Notes under the pieces: model-generated
Databases searched by the model: none
Told to the model about the DNA's origin: nothing
The model's input: only the letters and a program-made list of their open reading frames with translations
Assembly (NCBI GenBank): GCA_937975525.1
Contig: CALJUJ010000315.1
Coordinates: forward strand, 1-8,946
Length of the DNA: 8,946 bases
Reading direction: 5' to 3'
Source: an uncultured bacterium
GTDB taxonomy: Bacteria > Desulfobacterota > Binatia > HRBIN30
Program-made: the position numbers and the translations under genes
Part shown: piece after piece, positions 1 through 5,746 of the stretch
Layout: the number at the start of each line of letters is the position of its first letter
Position numbering within the stretch: position 1 is the stretch's first letter

Positions 1-2
1 TT

Positions 3-350
3 GAAGCTGGTGTCGGCTGCGTCCTCCACCTCACAGGAGAAGTCGAATCGGCTCGGCAGCGGGCTGCCGGCGCAGGTGTCGAGCTCCAACGTCGCGAACA
101 GACCCGCGGGGATCGCCGAGATGTCCGCCGTGAACGCGACCAGGCGCAGCGCGTAGTCGAGGTCGTTGGGCGTCGCCGAGACGTTGCTCGGTAGGTTCAG
201 CACCCGGCTCTGGACCTGGGCGTCGTTGCCCGAGCCTGGGATGCGGACGACCCCGTCGGGGTAGGTGACCAGCAGAGTCGCGGCAGCGACGTCGACACCG
301 CTCGGCGGCGTCAGCTCCACCTCGGCGAACACGGTGTTGCCGGTGGCCGT
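3..350 (-). other. Cohesin-like domain of the EF-hand protein (partial)
   Basis: Residues 125-240. Shared landmarks with residues 370-513 of the protein at 4169-5710 are YP(D/E), a PG-x-GN turn, V-x-S-x-V, L-x-(L/I)VA, IPAG, a strand ending in Cys, and F-x-C-x-V-(E/D)-x-A-x-D-x-SF. The homology is clear by eye; the cohesin name is less sure. Confidence 0.5.
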
Positions 351-722
351 GCACTCCTCGATGCGGCAGTCCGCCGGGCACTCGTCGCCGTCCGCCGTAT
401 TGCCGTCGTCGCAGGTCTCGCCGATGTCGAAATCGACGTTGCCATCGCCGCAGACCGGAGTCGGACAGCCACTCAGCGCATTGTTCACGGCGGTGACGAT
501 CTCGTCCACGGTCACCAGGCCATCCGCGTTCGAGTCGAACGCCAGGCAGCCGTCGATGGCGGCGGTGCCGAGGCCGATGTTCACGCCGGTGATGATCTCG
601 TCGACGGTGACCTCACCGTCGTTGCTGCAATCGCCCGTGCACTGCGCTTGCGCGCTCGCGCCGAGCGCCAGGGCCGCAGCGACGGCGACACTGGTGAATC
701 GGATGAATCGAATGAGTCGCAT
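3..722 (-). CDS. Secreted EF-hand/dockerin-like + DUF4215 + cohesin-like protein (3' end cut by window edge)
   Basis: Probably a secreted calcium-binding structural protein; no enzyme motif is seen. It starts at ATG 722 after an AGGAGG box with 8-nt spacing. Visible are 240 codons with no stop before the edge. Residues 1-26 form a signal peptide (MRLIRFIRF n-region, Ala/Leu core, ASAQA cleavage site). Two EF-hand loops follow: D31-x-S33-x-D35-G ending at E42, and D63-x-N65-x-D67-G ending at E74. They are spaced like a dockerin pair and bracketed by Cys28/32/59/86. Residues 91-124 are a DUF4215 (myxo_disulf) module, CGDGNVDFDIGETCDDGN then a Cys-rich tail. Residues 125-240 are a beta-rich domain resembling cohesin (VFAEVELTPP, LLVTYPDGVV, IPAGLFATLELDTC). 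This domain also matches the C-terminus of the protein at 4169-5710, which suggests only about 15 residues are missing here. It lies 24 nt after the TonB-dependent receptor, so the two are probably co-transcribed. Modules are clear; function is inferred. Confidence 0.85.
   Translation of the reverse strand, partial: MRLIRFIRFTSVAVAAALALGASAQAQCTGDCSNDGEVTVDEIITGVNIGLGTAAIDGCLAFDSNADGLVTVDEIVTAVNNALSGCPTPVCGDGNVDFDIGETCDDGNTADGDECPADCRIEECTATGNTVFAEVELTPPSGVDVAAATLLVTYPDGVVRIPGSGNDAQVQSRVLNLPSNVSATPNDLDYALRLVAFTADISAIPAGLFATLELDTCAGSPLPSRFDFSCEVEDAADTSF
696..722 (-). repeat. Three degenerate 9-bp units at the 5' end of the gene at 3-722
   Basis: The first nine codons are three 9-bp units: ATGCGACTC, ATTCGATTC and ATCCGATTC, encoding MRL-IRF-IRF. 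The pattern RTY-NGA-YTC is the same as in the longer tandem array at 7566-7619, where it also encodes a signal peptide. It is short, so chance is not excluded. Confidence 0.5.
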
Positions 723-730
723 GAGATGGT

Positions 731-736
731 CCTCCT
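731..736 (-). promoter_or_regulatory. Shine-Dalgarno box for the gene at 3-722
   Basis: AGGAGG on the minus strand, 8 nt before ATG 722. It lies in the 24-nt gap after the receptor stop codon, so the downstream gene has its own strong initiation site within the same transcript. Confidence 0.8.
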
Positions 737-746
737 GCTCCTGGTT

Positions 747-3635
747 CTAGAAGGTGTACGATACGCTGGCGCCGAACTTGACGCCTTCCTTGTAACGATC
801 GGTGATGAGCTCGCCCTGGGTCTCCTCGTAGGTATCGTTGAGGATGTTCTCGACGCTGAGCTTGGTGCTCAGCGGCACGTCGAACGGCGAGAACGTCGAT
901 GTCCACACGAAGTCGAGAGTATCCGTCGGGGTCGCGATGATGTCCGGGCTGCCGTCGACGCCGGCGGCGGCGATGGTCTCGCCGACGTGGTTGTAGAGAA
1001 AACGAAAATTGCCCCAGTCGACGTGGTCGTATTGGACCGCGGCGTTCGCGACCAGATCCGCCTGGCCTTGCAGGGCGCGGTCGGGGCTCGTCTGCACCTC
1101 GCTGCACTCGTCCGGCGGGTCGGGTCCCATGCACACGTCGCCCGAGAGCGTCTGCACGTTCGCCTTCGAGCGGATCAGCGAGACGTTGGACAATACGCTG
1201 AAGTTCTCGAGCTCGTAGGCCGCCGCACCGAGACCGGTCAGATCGCGCAGCGGCTCGGCGAGCATGCCGAGGTTCTTGCGAACCTCGACCTCGAAGCCCC
1301 AAAGCGTCGCCGAGGCGTTGCGGAAGCTGTCGACGGAGCTCGACGTGAACGACTTCGAGACCTTCTCGATCGCGCTCGGGATGTCCTTCTTGAAGAAGCT
1401 GAGCGAGACGAGCTCGGCGTCGGAGAGGAACCACTCCCAGCGCAGGTCGTAGCTGGTGACGTCGGTCGACTCGAGATCGGAGTTGCCGAGGATGACGCGA
1501 TCGCCGTCGACGGAGGGAAACAGCGTCGGGCTGAGCTCGCGGAACTCGGGGCGCGACACGGTGCGGCTGAGACCGAAGCGAACGTTCATGTCGTCGCGCG
1601 GGCTGTAGACGAAATTGGCGCCCGGGAGCACATCGACGTCCTTCAGCCGGGCACTGGCGTCGTCGCCGCTGGTGCTCTTGCCCTCGGTGCGGATGAGGGA
1701 GTACTCGACGCGCGCGCCGCCGATGAAGCGCAGGTAGCGTGGAATCAGCGGCACGTCGAGCATGCCGTAGGTGCCGGCGATCTCCTGGGTGGCATCGAAG
1801 TCGTCGGACGGGTCGATGGCCTCCTTGAACTCGAACGGATTGCGCGAGCCGACGCCGATGTTGGTGACGGTGAGCAGCTCCTCGGTCGGAAGCGTGGTGT
1901 CGATTCTCTCGTTGCCGAAGGATACGCGGAAGCGACGCTGCTCGAACGTTCGGTCGCGGTAGGTGTACGCGATTCCCGTCTTGATCTTGCCCTCTTCGCC
2001 GTCCCAGTTGGCGAGAGGCCACTCGGAGAACTCGAACGGCAGCGTCAGGTCGACGGCCGAGTCGGACATCCACTCGGACAAGTCGTTGAACAGGCGCAGC
2101 AGCGAAGGATCCTTGTTGATGAGAAAGGGCGTCTCGTCGGACCCCTCGGGCCGCTGCCTGCGGACGAAGCGGCGATCCGGCTCGTCGCGCGTGGTCAGCG
2201 CCATCGCCGAGCGCCAATCGACTTCGAACGGGCCGGCGCGGTGAGCCCCGCCGAGCTGACCGAACCCGAGCTGGTCCACACGGTAGTGGTACTGGTTGGT
2301 GAAGACTTCGAAGCCCTCGAGATTGGAGGCGAGGCTCGCGGTACCCAGTTGGGTGCCGTCGAGCGCCTTACGGTTCATGAAGCCGCGAAACTTGATCGTT
2401 TGCTCGTCCGCGACCTCGATGCCTCCGGTGAGGACCGCGCCGAGGGTCGTCTCGTAGACGCTCTCGTCGTAGGTCGCGAAATCGACCTGCTGCGGATCGA
2501 TGCCGTCGGCGAGGAAGGCGCCACCATTCAGCGCGCGATTCTTGATCCGTTGGCGTTTGACCTTGTAGCTGTTCGAGTAGTTCGCGCCGAGCAGGAAACC
2601 GACCGGCCCCAGGCGATTGCCGATGCTCGCCTTGATTCCGAGGTTGGGCCCCGGCGTGTATTCGTCGGCGGCCCACACGTTGCGCAGGGAGCCGTGCAAC
2701 GCGCGCTGCCGAGAGTCCGTGGAGAACGCATCCTCGCCCAGGTTGTCGTCGCCGAAGATGTCGGGCAGCTCGCGCTCGCTGACACCGAAACCGAGATAGT
2801 CGAGGTTCGAGCCCTTGTAGGTATCGAAGTCGCGGAAGGTGGATTCCGTGTTGTATGCCGTCGACACCCCGACGCTGTAGGTGAGCTCCTCCGGGAACTC
2901 CTTGAGCTCGATGTCGACGAGGCCGCCGGCGAAGTCGCCGGGTAGGTCGGGCGTGTAGCTCTTCTTGATCGACAGCGACTCGATGAACTCGGCCGGGAAG
3001 AGGTCGAGCGAGACCACCCGCTTGTCCGGGTCGGTGCTCGGCAGCCGGCTGCCGTTGAGCAGCGCGCTGCTGTAGCGCTCGCCGAGCCCGCGGATGAAGA
3101 TGAAATCGTCGCTGCTCACGGTGATCGCAGGGAGCCGCGTGACTACCTCGGCCGCGCTCGAGTCCGGCGACTGCTTGATCAACTGCGCGCTGATGTTGTC
3201 GCTGACGTACGCCGCCACCTTGCGCTCGAGGAGCTGCGTCGCCTCGGCGGCCTGATGTGCCTCGGCGACGATCTCCAGCACGTCGATGACGGCACCGGTG
3301 GGGCTCAGGCTCGTCGAAGCGTCGGTGAGATCGCCGGCGGAGATCCTCACGTTGGCGAGATTGCTGGCCGTGTACGTCGGTGCGGCGACGCGGACGGAAT
3401 AGGTACCCGGGGCGACCTGAAGCTCGAACCTTCCTTCGGCGTCGGTTTGCGACCGTTGCTCGGTCTCGATGACCGTGATGCCCGCACCCGCCAGCGGCTC
3501 GCCGCTCGAGGCGTCGTAGACAGTACCCGCGAGCGTGCCCGTGGCCTGCGCACCGGCTTCCGGAGCGCACGGCGTCAGCAGCGCCAACGCGACGGGCATC
3601 ACGGTGGCAAGTGCCCGGAAAGCTCGGGGATTCAA
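747..3635 (-). CDS. TonB-dependent outer-membrane receptor with N-terminal carboxypeptidase-regulatory-like domain
   Basis: Outer-membrane beta-barrel transporter powered by TonB; substrate unknown. With TTG start 3635 it is 962 aa. Residues 1-31 are a signal peptide ending AGAQA. Residues 32-115 are a CarboxypepD_reg-like beta-sandwich (GTLAGTVYDASSGEPLAGA, DAEGRFELQVAPGTYSVRV). Residues 118-126 (DVLEIVAEA) resemble a TonB box. The plug covers about 141-248, with FIFIRGLGERYSSALLNGSR and SYTPDLPGDFAGGLVDIELK. The rest has barrel composition and ends in KFGASVSYTF, a C-terminal Phe beta-signal. The TTG start is chosen because a GAGGA box lies 9 nt upstream and because it gives a normal signal peptide. 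The longest frame begins at GTG 3734 (995 aa) but lacks a clear Shine-Dalgarno box and puts about 33 extra residues before the signal. ATG 3599 leaves no basic n-region. It is first in a leftward operon with the EF-hand/cohesin-like gene and divergent from the Cys-rich/beta-helix pair. The family call is secure; the start is less so. Confidence 0.93.
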   Translation of the reverse strand: MNPRAFRALATVMPVALALLTPCAPEAGAQATGTLAGTVYDASSGEPLAGAGITVIETEQRSQTDAEGRFELQVAPGTYSVRVAAPTYTASNLANVRISAGDLTDASTSLSPTGAVIDVLEIVAEAHQAAEATQLLERKVAAYVSDNISAQLIKQSPDSSAAEVVTRLPAITVSSDDFIFIRGLGERYSSALLNGSRLPSTDPDKRVVSLDLFPAEFIESLSIKKSYTPDLPGDFAGGLVDIELKEFPEELTYSVGVSTAYNTESTFRDFDTYKGSNLDYLGFGVSERELPDIFGDDNLGEDAFSTDSRQRALHGSLRNVWAADEYTPGPNLGIKASIGNRLGPVGFLLGANYSNSYKVKRQRIKNRALNGGAFLADGIDPQQVDFATYDESVYETTLGAVLTGGIEVADEQTIKFRGFMNRKALDGTQLGTASLASNLEGFEVFTNQYHYRVDQLGFGQLGGAHRAGPFEVDWRSAMALTTRDEPDRRFVRRQRPEGSDETPFLINKDPSLLRLFNDLSEWMSDSAVDLTLPFEFSEWPLANWDGEEGKIKTGIAYTYRDRTFEQRRFRVSFGNERIDTTLPTEELLTVTNIGVGSRNPFEFKEAIDPSDDFDATQEIAGTYGMLDVPLIPRYLRFIGGARVEYSLIRTEGKSTSGDDASARLKDVDVLPGANFVYSPRDDMNVRFGLSRTVSRPEFRELSPTLFPSVDGDRVILGNSDLESTDVTSYDLRWEWFLSDAELVSLSFFKKDIPSAIEKVSKSFTSSSVDSFRNASATLWGFEVEVRKNLGMLAEPLRDLTGLGAAAYELENFSVLSNVSLIRSKANVQTLSGDVCMGPDPPDECSEVQTSPDRALQGQADLVANAAVQYDHVDWGNFRFLYNHVGETIAAAGVDGSPDIIATPTDTLDFVWTSTFSPFDVPLSTKLSVENILNDTYEETQGELITDRYKEGVKFGASVSYTF

Positions 3636-3644
3636 GGGAATTCG

Positions 3645-3649
3645 TCCTC
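3645..3649 (-). promoter_or_regulatory. Shine-Dalgarno box supporting the TTG start of the receptor
   Basis: GAGGA on the minus strand, 9 nt before TTG 3635. None of the competing in-frame starts (GTG 3734, GTG 3692, ATG 3599) has a comparable box, so this site decides the start. Confidence 0.55.
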
Positions 3650-3944
3650 GTCCGAATACGGTTGCTGATGGTCGTGAACCGGTCGCGCGCACGGGTGGCG
3701 TCGTCGACTCGTGCGCGCCGCGACCATAAGCCACGAGGTGTTCCGCATCCGTTACTCGGCCATGAAGCTTTGATGACAGCCGCCCGCGTCGACCGCGGGA
3801 TCACATGAACATCACCCTCACGTAAGCGTGCTGTAACGATCCGTCGCGATAATGCCGCGGCGGAAGTGGGGCGGCTGGTTTGTGTCGGGGAAAGGCTTCG
3901 GCACGGGCGTGGGGCGCAGGCGACTCGAGGCACCGTCAACGCTC

Positions 3945-3960
3945 CCGGTCTCGAGACCGG
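3945..3960. promoter_or_regulatory. Perfect 16-bp palindrome, candidate operator
   Basis: CCGGTCTCGAGACCGG is its own reverse complement over 16 bp with no spacer. It sits in the divergent control region, about 310 bp from the receptor start and 209 bp from the Cys-rich gene start. A dimeric regulator site is plausible, but no known consensus is recognised. Confidence 0.4.
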
Positions 3961-4013
3961 TCGAGCGGCCGGTGTCCGCAACGCAGTGGAGGAGGGGCCG
4001 ACAACCAGGATTG

Positions 4014-4025
4014 GCAATCGATTGC
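4014..4025. promoter_or_regulatory. Perfect 12-bp palindrome, candidate operator
   Basis: GCAATCGATTGC is a perfect palindrome with an AT-rich core unlike the surrounding GC-rich DNA. It lies 54 bp after the 16-bp palindrome and upstream of the structured leader. No regulator can be named. Confidence 0.35.
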
Positions 4026-4051
4026 GAGTCACCGACCCAGTCGTTGGAAGA

Positions 4052-4144
4052 GATTCGAAAGAGTCCCGCCGCGCGCCCGAGGGTGGCACCTGGAGACGCG
4101 CGACGGGGTTCCAACCCAGGCGCGATGCCCGCGAACGGGCATCG
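4052..4144 (+). promoter_or_regulatory. Structured 5' leader of the Cys-rich/beta-helix operon (three stem-loops)
   Basis: Three consecutive stems can be drawn. First, GATTC / GAGTC with a GAAA tetraloop (4052-4065, one G-U pair). Second, an 11-bp stem with one mismatch joins 4065-4075 to 4097-4107, sharing base 4065 with the first stem, and encloses about 21 nt. Third, CGATGCCCG / CGGGCATCG forms a perfect 9-bp stem at 4123-4144 with loop CGAA. The last stem ends 8 nt before the AGGAGG box, so it could influence translation of the gene at 4169. It does not match a riboswitch class I recognise. High GC makes some stems likely by chance. Confidence 0.4.
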
Positions 4145-4152
4145 GGAAACCC

Positions 4153-4158
4153 AGGAGG
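4153..4158 (+). promoter_or_regulatory. Shine-Dalgarno box for the gene at 4169-5710
   Basis: AGGAGG, 10 nt before ATG 4169. It fixes the start there rather than at the far end of the longer open frame that begins at 3866, whose extra 101 codons do not read as protein and would bury the signal peptide. Confidence 0.8.
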
Positions 4159-4168
4159 GATTGAAAAG

Positions 4169-5710
4169 ATGTACCACAACCTTCGCAAGAACCGTAGGGC
4201 GATCCTCGCTGCCGTTGTGGCGGCCGCGGGACTCGCGCTGACCGCGGGCTCCGCGGACGCTAGGCCGTCCGACCCGAACAAGTGCCGCGTCGAGATCTCG
4301 AAGCAGCTCGGCAAGTACGAGGCTACCGTCAACAAGACGCTCAACAAGTGCGAGCTGAACATCGTCAAGGGTAAGATCGCCACCACCTGCGAGCTCGACA
4401 CCAAGACCCAGGAAAAGATCACCAAGGCCGCCGGCAAGGTCGGCGCGTCGATCGCCAAGAAGTGCTGCGGCGACGACAAGACCTGCGGCACGGGCACCGA
4501 GGACGCCGCAGATCTCACCTTCGAAGAAACCGGTTGGGCCGAATGCCCGGACTTCTACGGCGCCGGCTGCGACACCTCGTTCACCGGCGTGTTCGAAAAG
4601 GGCGTCTGCGCCGGCGGCAGCGAAGAGGGTGAGAACTGCAGCAGCGATCCGGACTGCCCGGGCAGCACCTGCACGATCGAGATCTCGCTGTCCGTCCCCG
4701 CCGATCCCAGCGAGATCGCCGACTGCCTCGTCTGCAACGCCGACGCCGCCGTCGCTTCGTTCATGGACCTGACGTACGACGCGTTCAACGACTCGTCGGC
4801 CGACAAGGACCTCAACAAGTGCCAACAGGAGATCGGCAAGAACGCCTCGAAGCTGTTCGGCGCCTACAACAAGGAGCTCGGCAAGTGCGCGAAGACGCGC
4901 CCGTCGCAAGGCGGCGTCTGCCCCGAGGTGAAGAGCCTGGCGAAGATCGCCAAGACGCTGGCCAAGGCCGAAGACAAGATCCTCGGCAAGAAGTGCAGCG
5001 GCTTCAACGCGACCGAGATCGGCGCCGCGGCGAGCTGCCCCTCGTCGGCTGAGCGCGGCCTCGGAACCTCGGCGACGGACTGCTCGGACATCGCGATCGC
5101 CTCGACGGCCGACTTCATCGATTGCCTCGACTGCGTCGCCTCGCAGACGAGCCTCAACGAGTTCGCAGGCACCTGCGGCAATGGCGTCACCGACTTCGAG
5201 GTCGGTGAAACCTGCGACGACGGCAACACCCTCGACGGCGACGGCTGTCCGTCGGACTGCCGTATCTCGGACTGCCGCATCGACACCAAGGGTAAGACGC
5301 AGGCGATCCAGGTGTCGTTCAGCGTTCCCCAGGGCTCGACGGTTTCGGCTCTCGAGGCGCACGTCGCCTACCCCGAGCGGGCCGTCACCCTGCCCGGTTT
5401 CGGCAATGTGACCAGCAGCGTAGCCGTCGACACGGCCGCCGATCTCACGGTGATCGACACGAACGCGGGCCTCAGCATCGTCGCGGTCGACGGTAACCTC
5501 GACCCGATCCCGGCGGGCGCCCTGTTCAGCGCAACGTTCAACAAGTGCACGAGCCTCGGCAAGAACCAGGCGAACCTCGCCGCCGCCTGGGAGGGCGCGA
5601 AGGTCAAGGGCGCCAAGTCCGACGACTTCGTGTGCGTCGTCGACAGCGCGGTCGACGGCTCCTTCGTCGATGTCGAAGGCGTCACGTGCGCAGTGGAATT
5701 CCTCAAGTAA
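4169..5710 (+). CDS. Secreted Cys-rich protein: duplicated helical module + DUF4215 + cohesin-like domain
   Basis: Exported 513-aa protein of unknown function; no catalytic motif is seen. Residues 1-31 are a signal peptide (NLRKNRR n-region, Ala-rich core, GSADA cleavage). The mature protein starts with a Lys-rich helical module that is duplicated. The first copy has C39, C61, C74 and C99; the second has C218, C240, C251 and C276. The spacing is C-X21-C-X12-C-X24-C and C-X21-C-X10-C-X24-C, and both copies run on to a DCLxC motif (DCLVC, DCLDC). Between them C147/157/163/168 form a Cys-Gly knot-like stretch (GVCAGG, SSDPDCPGSTC). Residues 336-369 are DUF4215 (GETCDDGNTLDGDGCPSDC). Residues 370-513 resemble a cohesin-type beta-sandwich and align with the C-terminus of the protein at 3-722. 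It is first in a rightward operon, 36 nt before the beta-helix gene. A binding, scaffold or surface role is inferred. Confidence 0.85.
   Translation: MYHNLRKNRRAILAAVVAAAGLALTAGSADARPSDPNKCRVEISKQLGKYEATVNKTLNKCELNIVKGKIATTCELDTKTQEKITKAAGKVGASIAKKCCGDDKTCGTGTEDAADLTFEETGWAECPDFYGAGCDTSFTGVFEKGVCAGGSEEGENCSSDPDCPGSTCTIEISLSVPADPSEIADCLVCNADAAVASFMDLTYDAFNDSSADKDLNKCQQEIGKNASKLFGAYNKELGKCAKTRPSQGGVCPEVKSLAKIAKTLAKAEDKILGKKCSGFNATEIGAAASCPSSAERGLGTSATDCSDIAIASTADFIDCLDCVASQTSLNEFAGTCGNGVTDFEVGETCDDGNTLDGDGCPSDCRISDCRIDTKGKTQAIQVSFSVPQGSTVSALEAHVAYPERAVTLPGFGNVTSSVAVDTAADLTVIDTNAGLSIVAVDGNLDPIPAGALFSATFNKCTSLGKNQANLAAAWEGAKVKGAKSDDFVCVVDSAVDGSFVDVEGVTCAVEFLK
5276..5710 (+). other. Cohesin-like domain of the Cys-rich protein
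   Basis: Residues 370-513. Alternating strands (AIQVSFSVPQG, EAHVAYPERAVTLPGFGN, LSIVAVDGNLDPIPAGALFSATFNKC) follow the cohesin pattern: opening strand, hydrophobic 'YD/YP' strand, then IPAG before the strand that ends in Cys. The assignment is by eye and could instead be another carbohydrate-binding-like beta-sandwich. Confidence 0.5.
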
Positions 5711-5733
5711 CCGGAACCGATTGGTAGCGGAAA

Positions 5734-5737
5734 GGAG
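5734..5737 (+). promoter_or_regulatory. Shine-Dalgarno box for the beta-helix gene
   Basis: GGAG within AAAGGAGATC, 9 nt before ATG 5747, in the 36-nt gap after the preceding stop. The gap has no hairpin or promoter, which supports co-transcription. Confidence 0.7.
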
Positions 5738-5746
5738 ATCATCCTG

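Larger units (their letters stand above)
3636..4168. promoter_or_regulatory. Divergent intergenic region between the receptor and the Cys-rich/beta-helix operon
   Basis: About 530 bp (434 bp if the receptor starts at GTG 3734) with no convincing gene. It must hold the promoters of both divergent units, but no strong -35/-10 pair is readable. GATAAT at 3848-3853 is a -10-like hexamer on the plus strand without a good -35. On the minus strand TTACAG, 17 nt, GATGTT is a weak candidate. It contains perfect palindromes at 3945-3960 and 4014-4025, a 6-bp inverted repeat at 3783-3799 (CCCGCG / CGCGGG, loop TCGAC) in the receptor leader, and a run of stems at 4052-4144 just before the rightward operon. 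Open frames inside it lack ribosome sites and protein-like composition. Confidence 0.6.

Noticed and set aside
648..2945. A 765-codon open frame antisense to the receptor gene
   Set aside because: It is the complement of a well-supported receptor. Its Val/Ala/Arg/Glu-rich composition is typical of antisense frames in high-GC genes, and no domain or ribosome site is seen.
3941..3970. tRNA-like T-arm suggested by GGTCTCGAGACC
   Set aside because: No acceptor stem, D-arm or anticodon arm can be placed around it.
4011..4026. Sigma-54 promoter (TTGGCAATCGATTGC)
   Set aside because: The GG and GC elements are one base too close, the CACG extension is missing, and the match is explained by the palindrome at 4014-4025. 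TGGCAC at 4084 has no matching TTGC.
4040..4144. Cyclic-di-GMP (GEMM-I) riboswitch, suggested by the string TTCGAAAGAGT
   Set aside because: The stem and GAAA loop resemble the P2 arm, but the core GGCAAACC and GACGCAAAGCC segments and the receptor helix are absent.
3852..4241. Small plus-strand open frames in the intergenic region (also 3880-4164)
   Set aside because: They lack ribosome sites and overlap the structured leader. One runs into the start of the real gene in another frame.
2368..4518. A 716-codon minus-strand open frame over the receptor 5' end and the intergenic region
   Set aside because: It is out of frame with the receptor and overlaps both divergent genes. There is no signal, domain or Shine-Dalgarno site.
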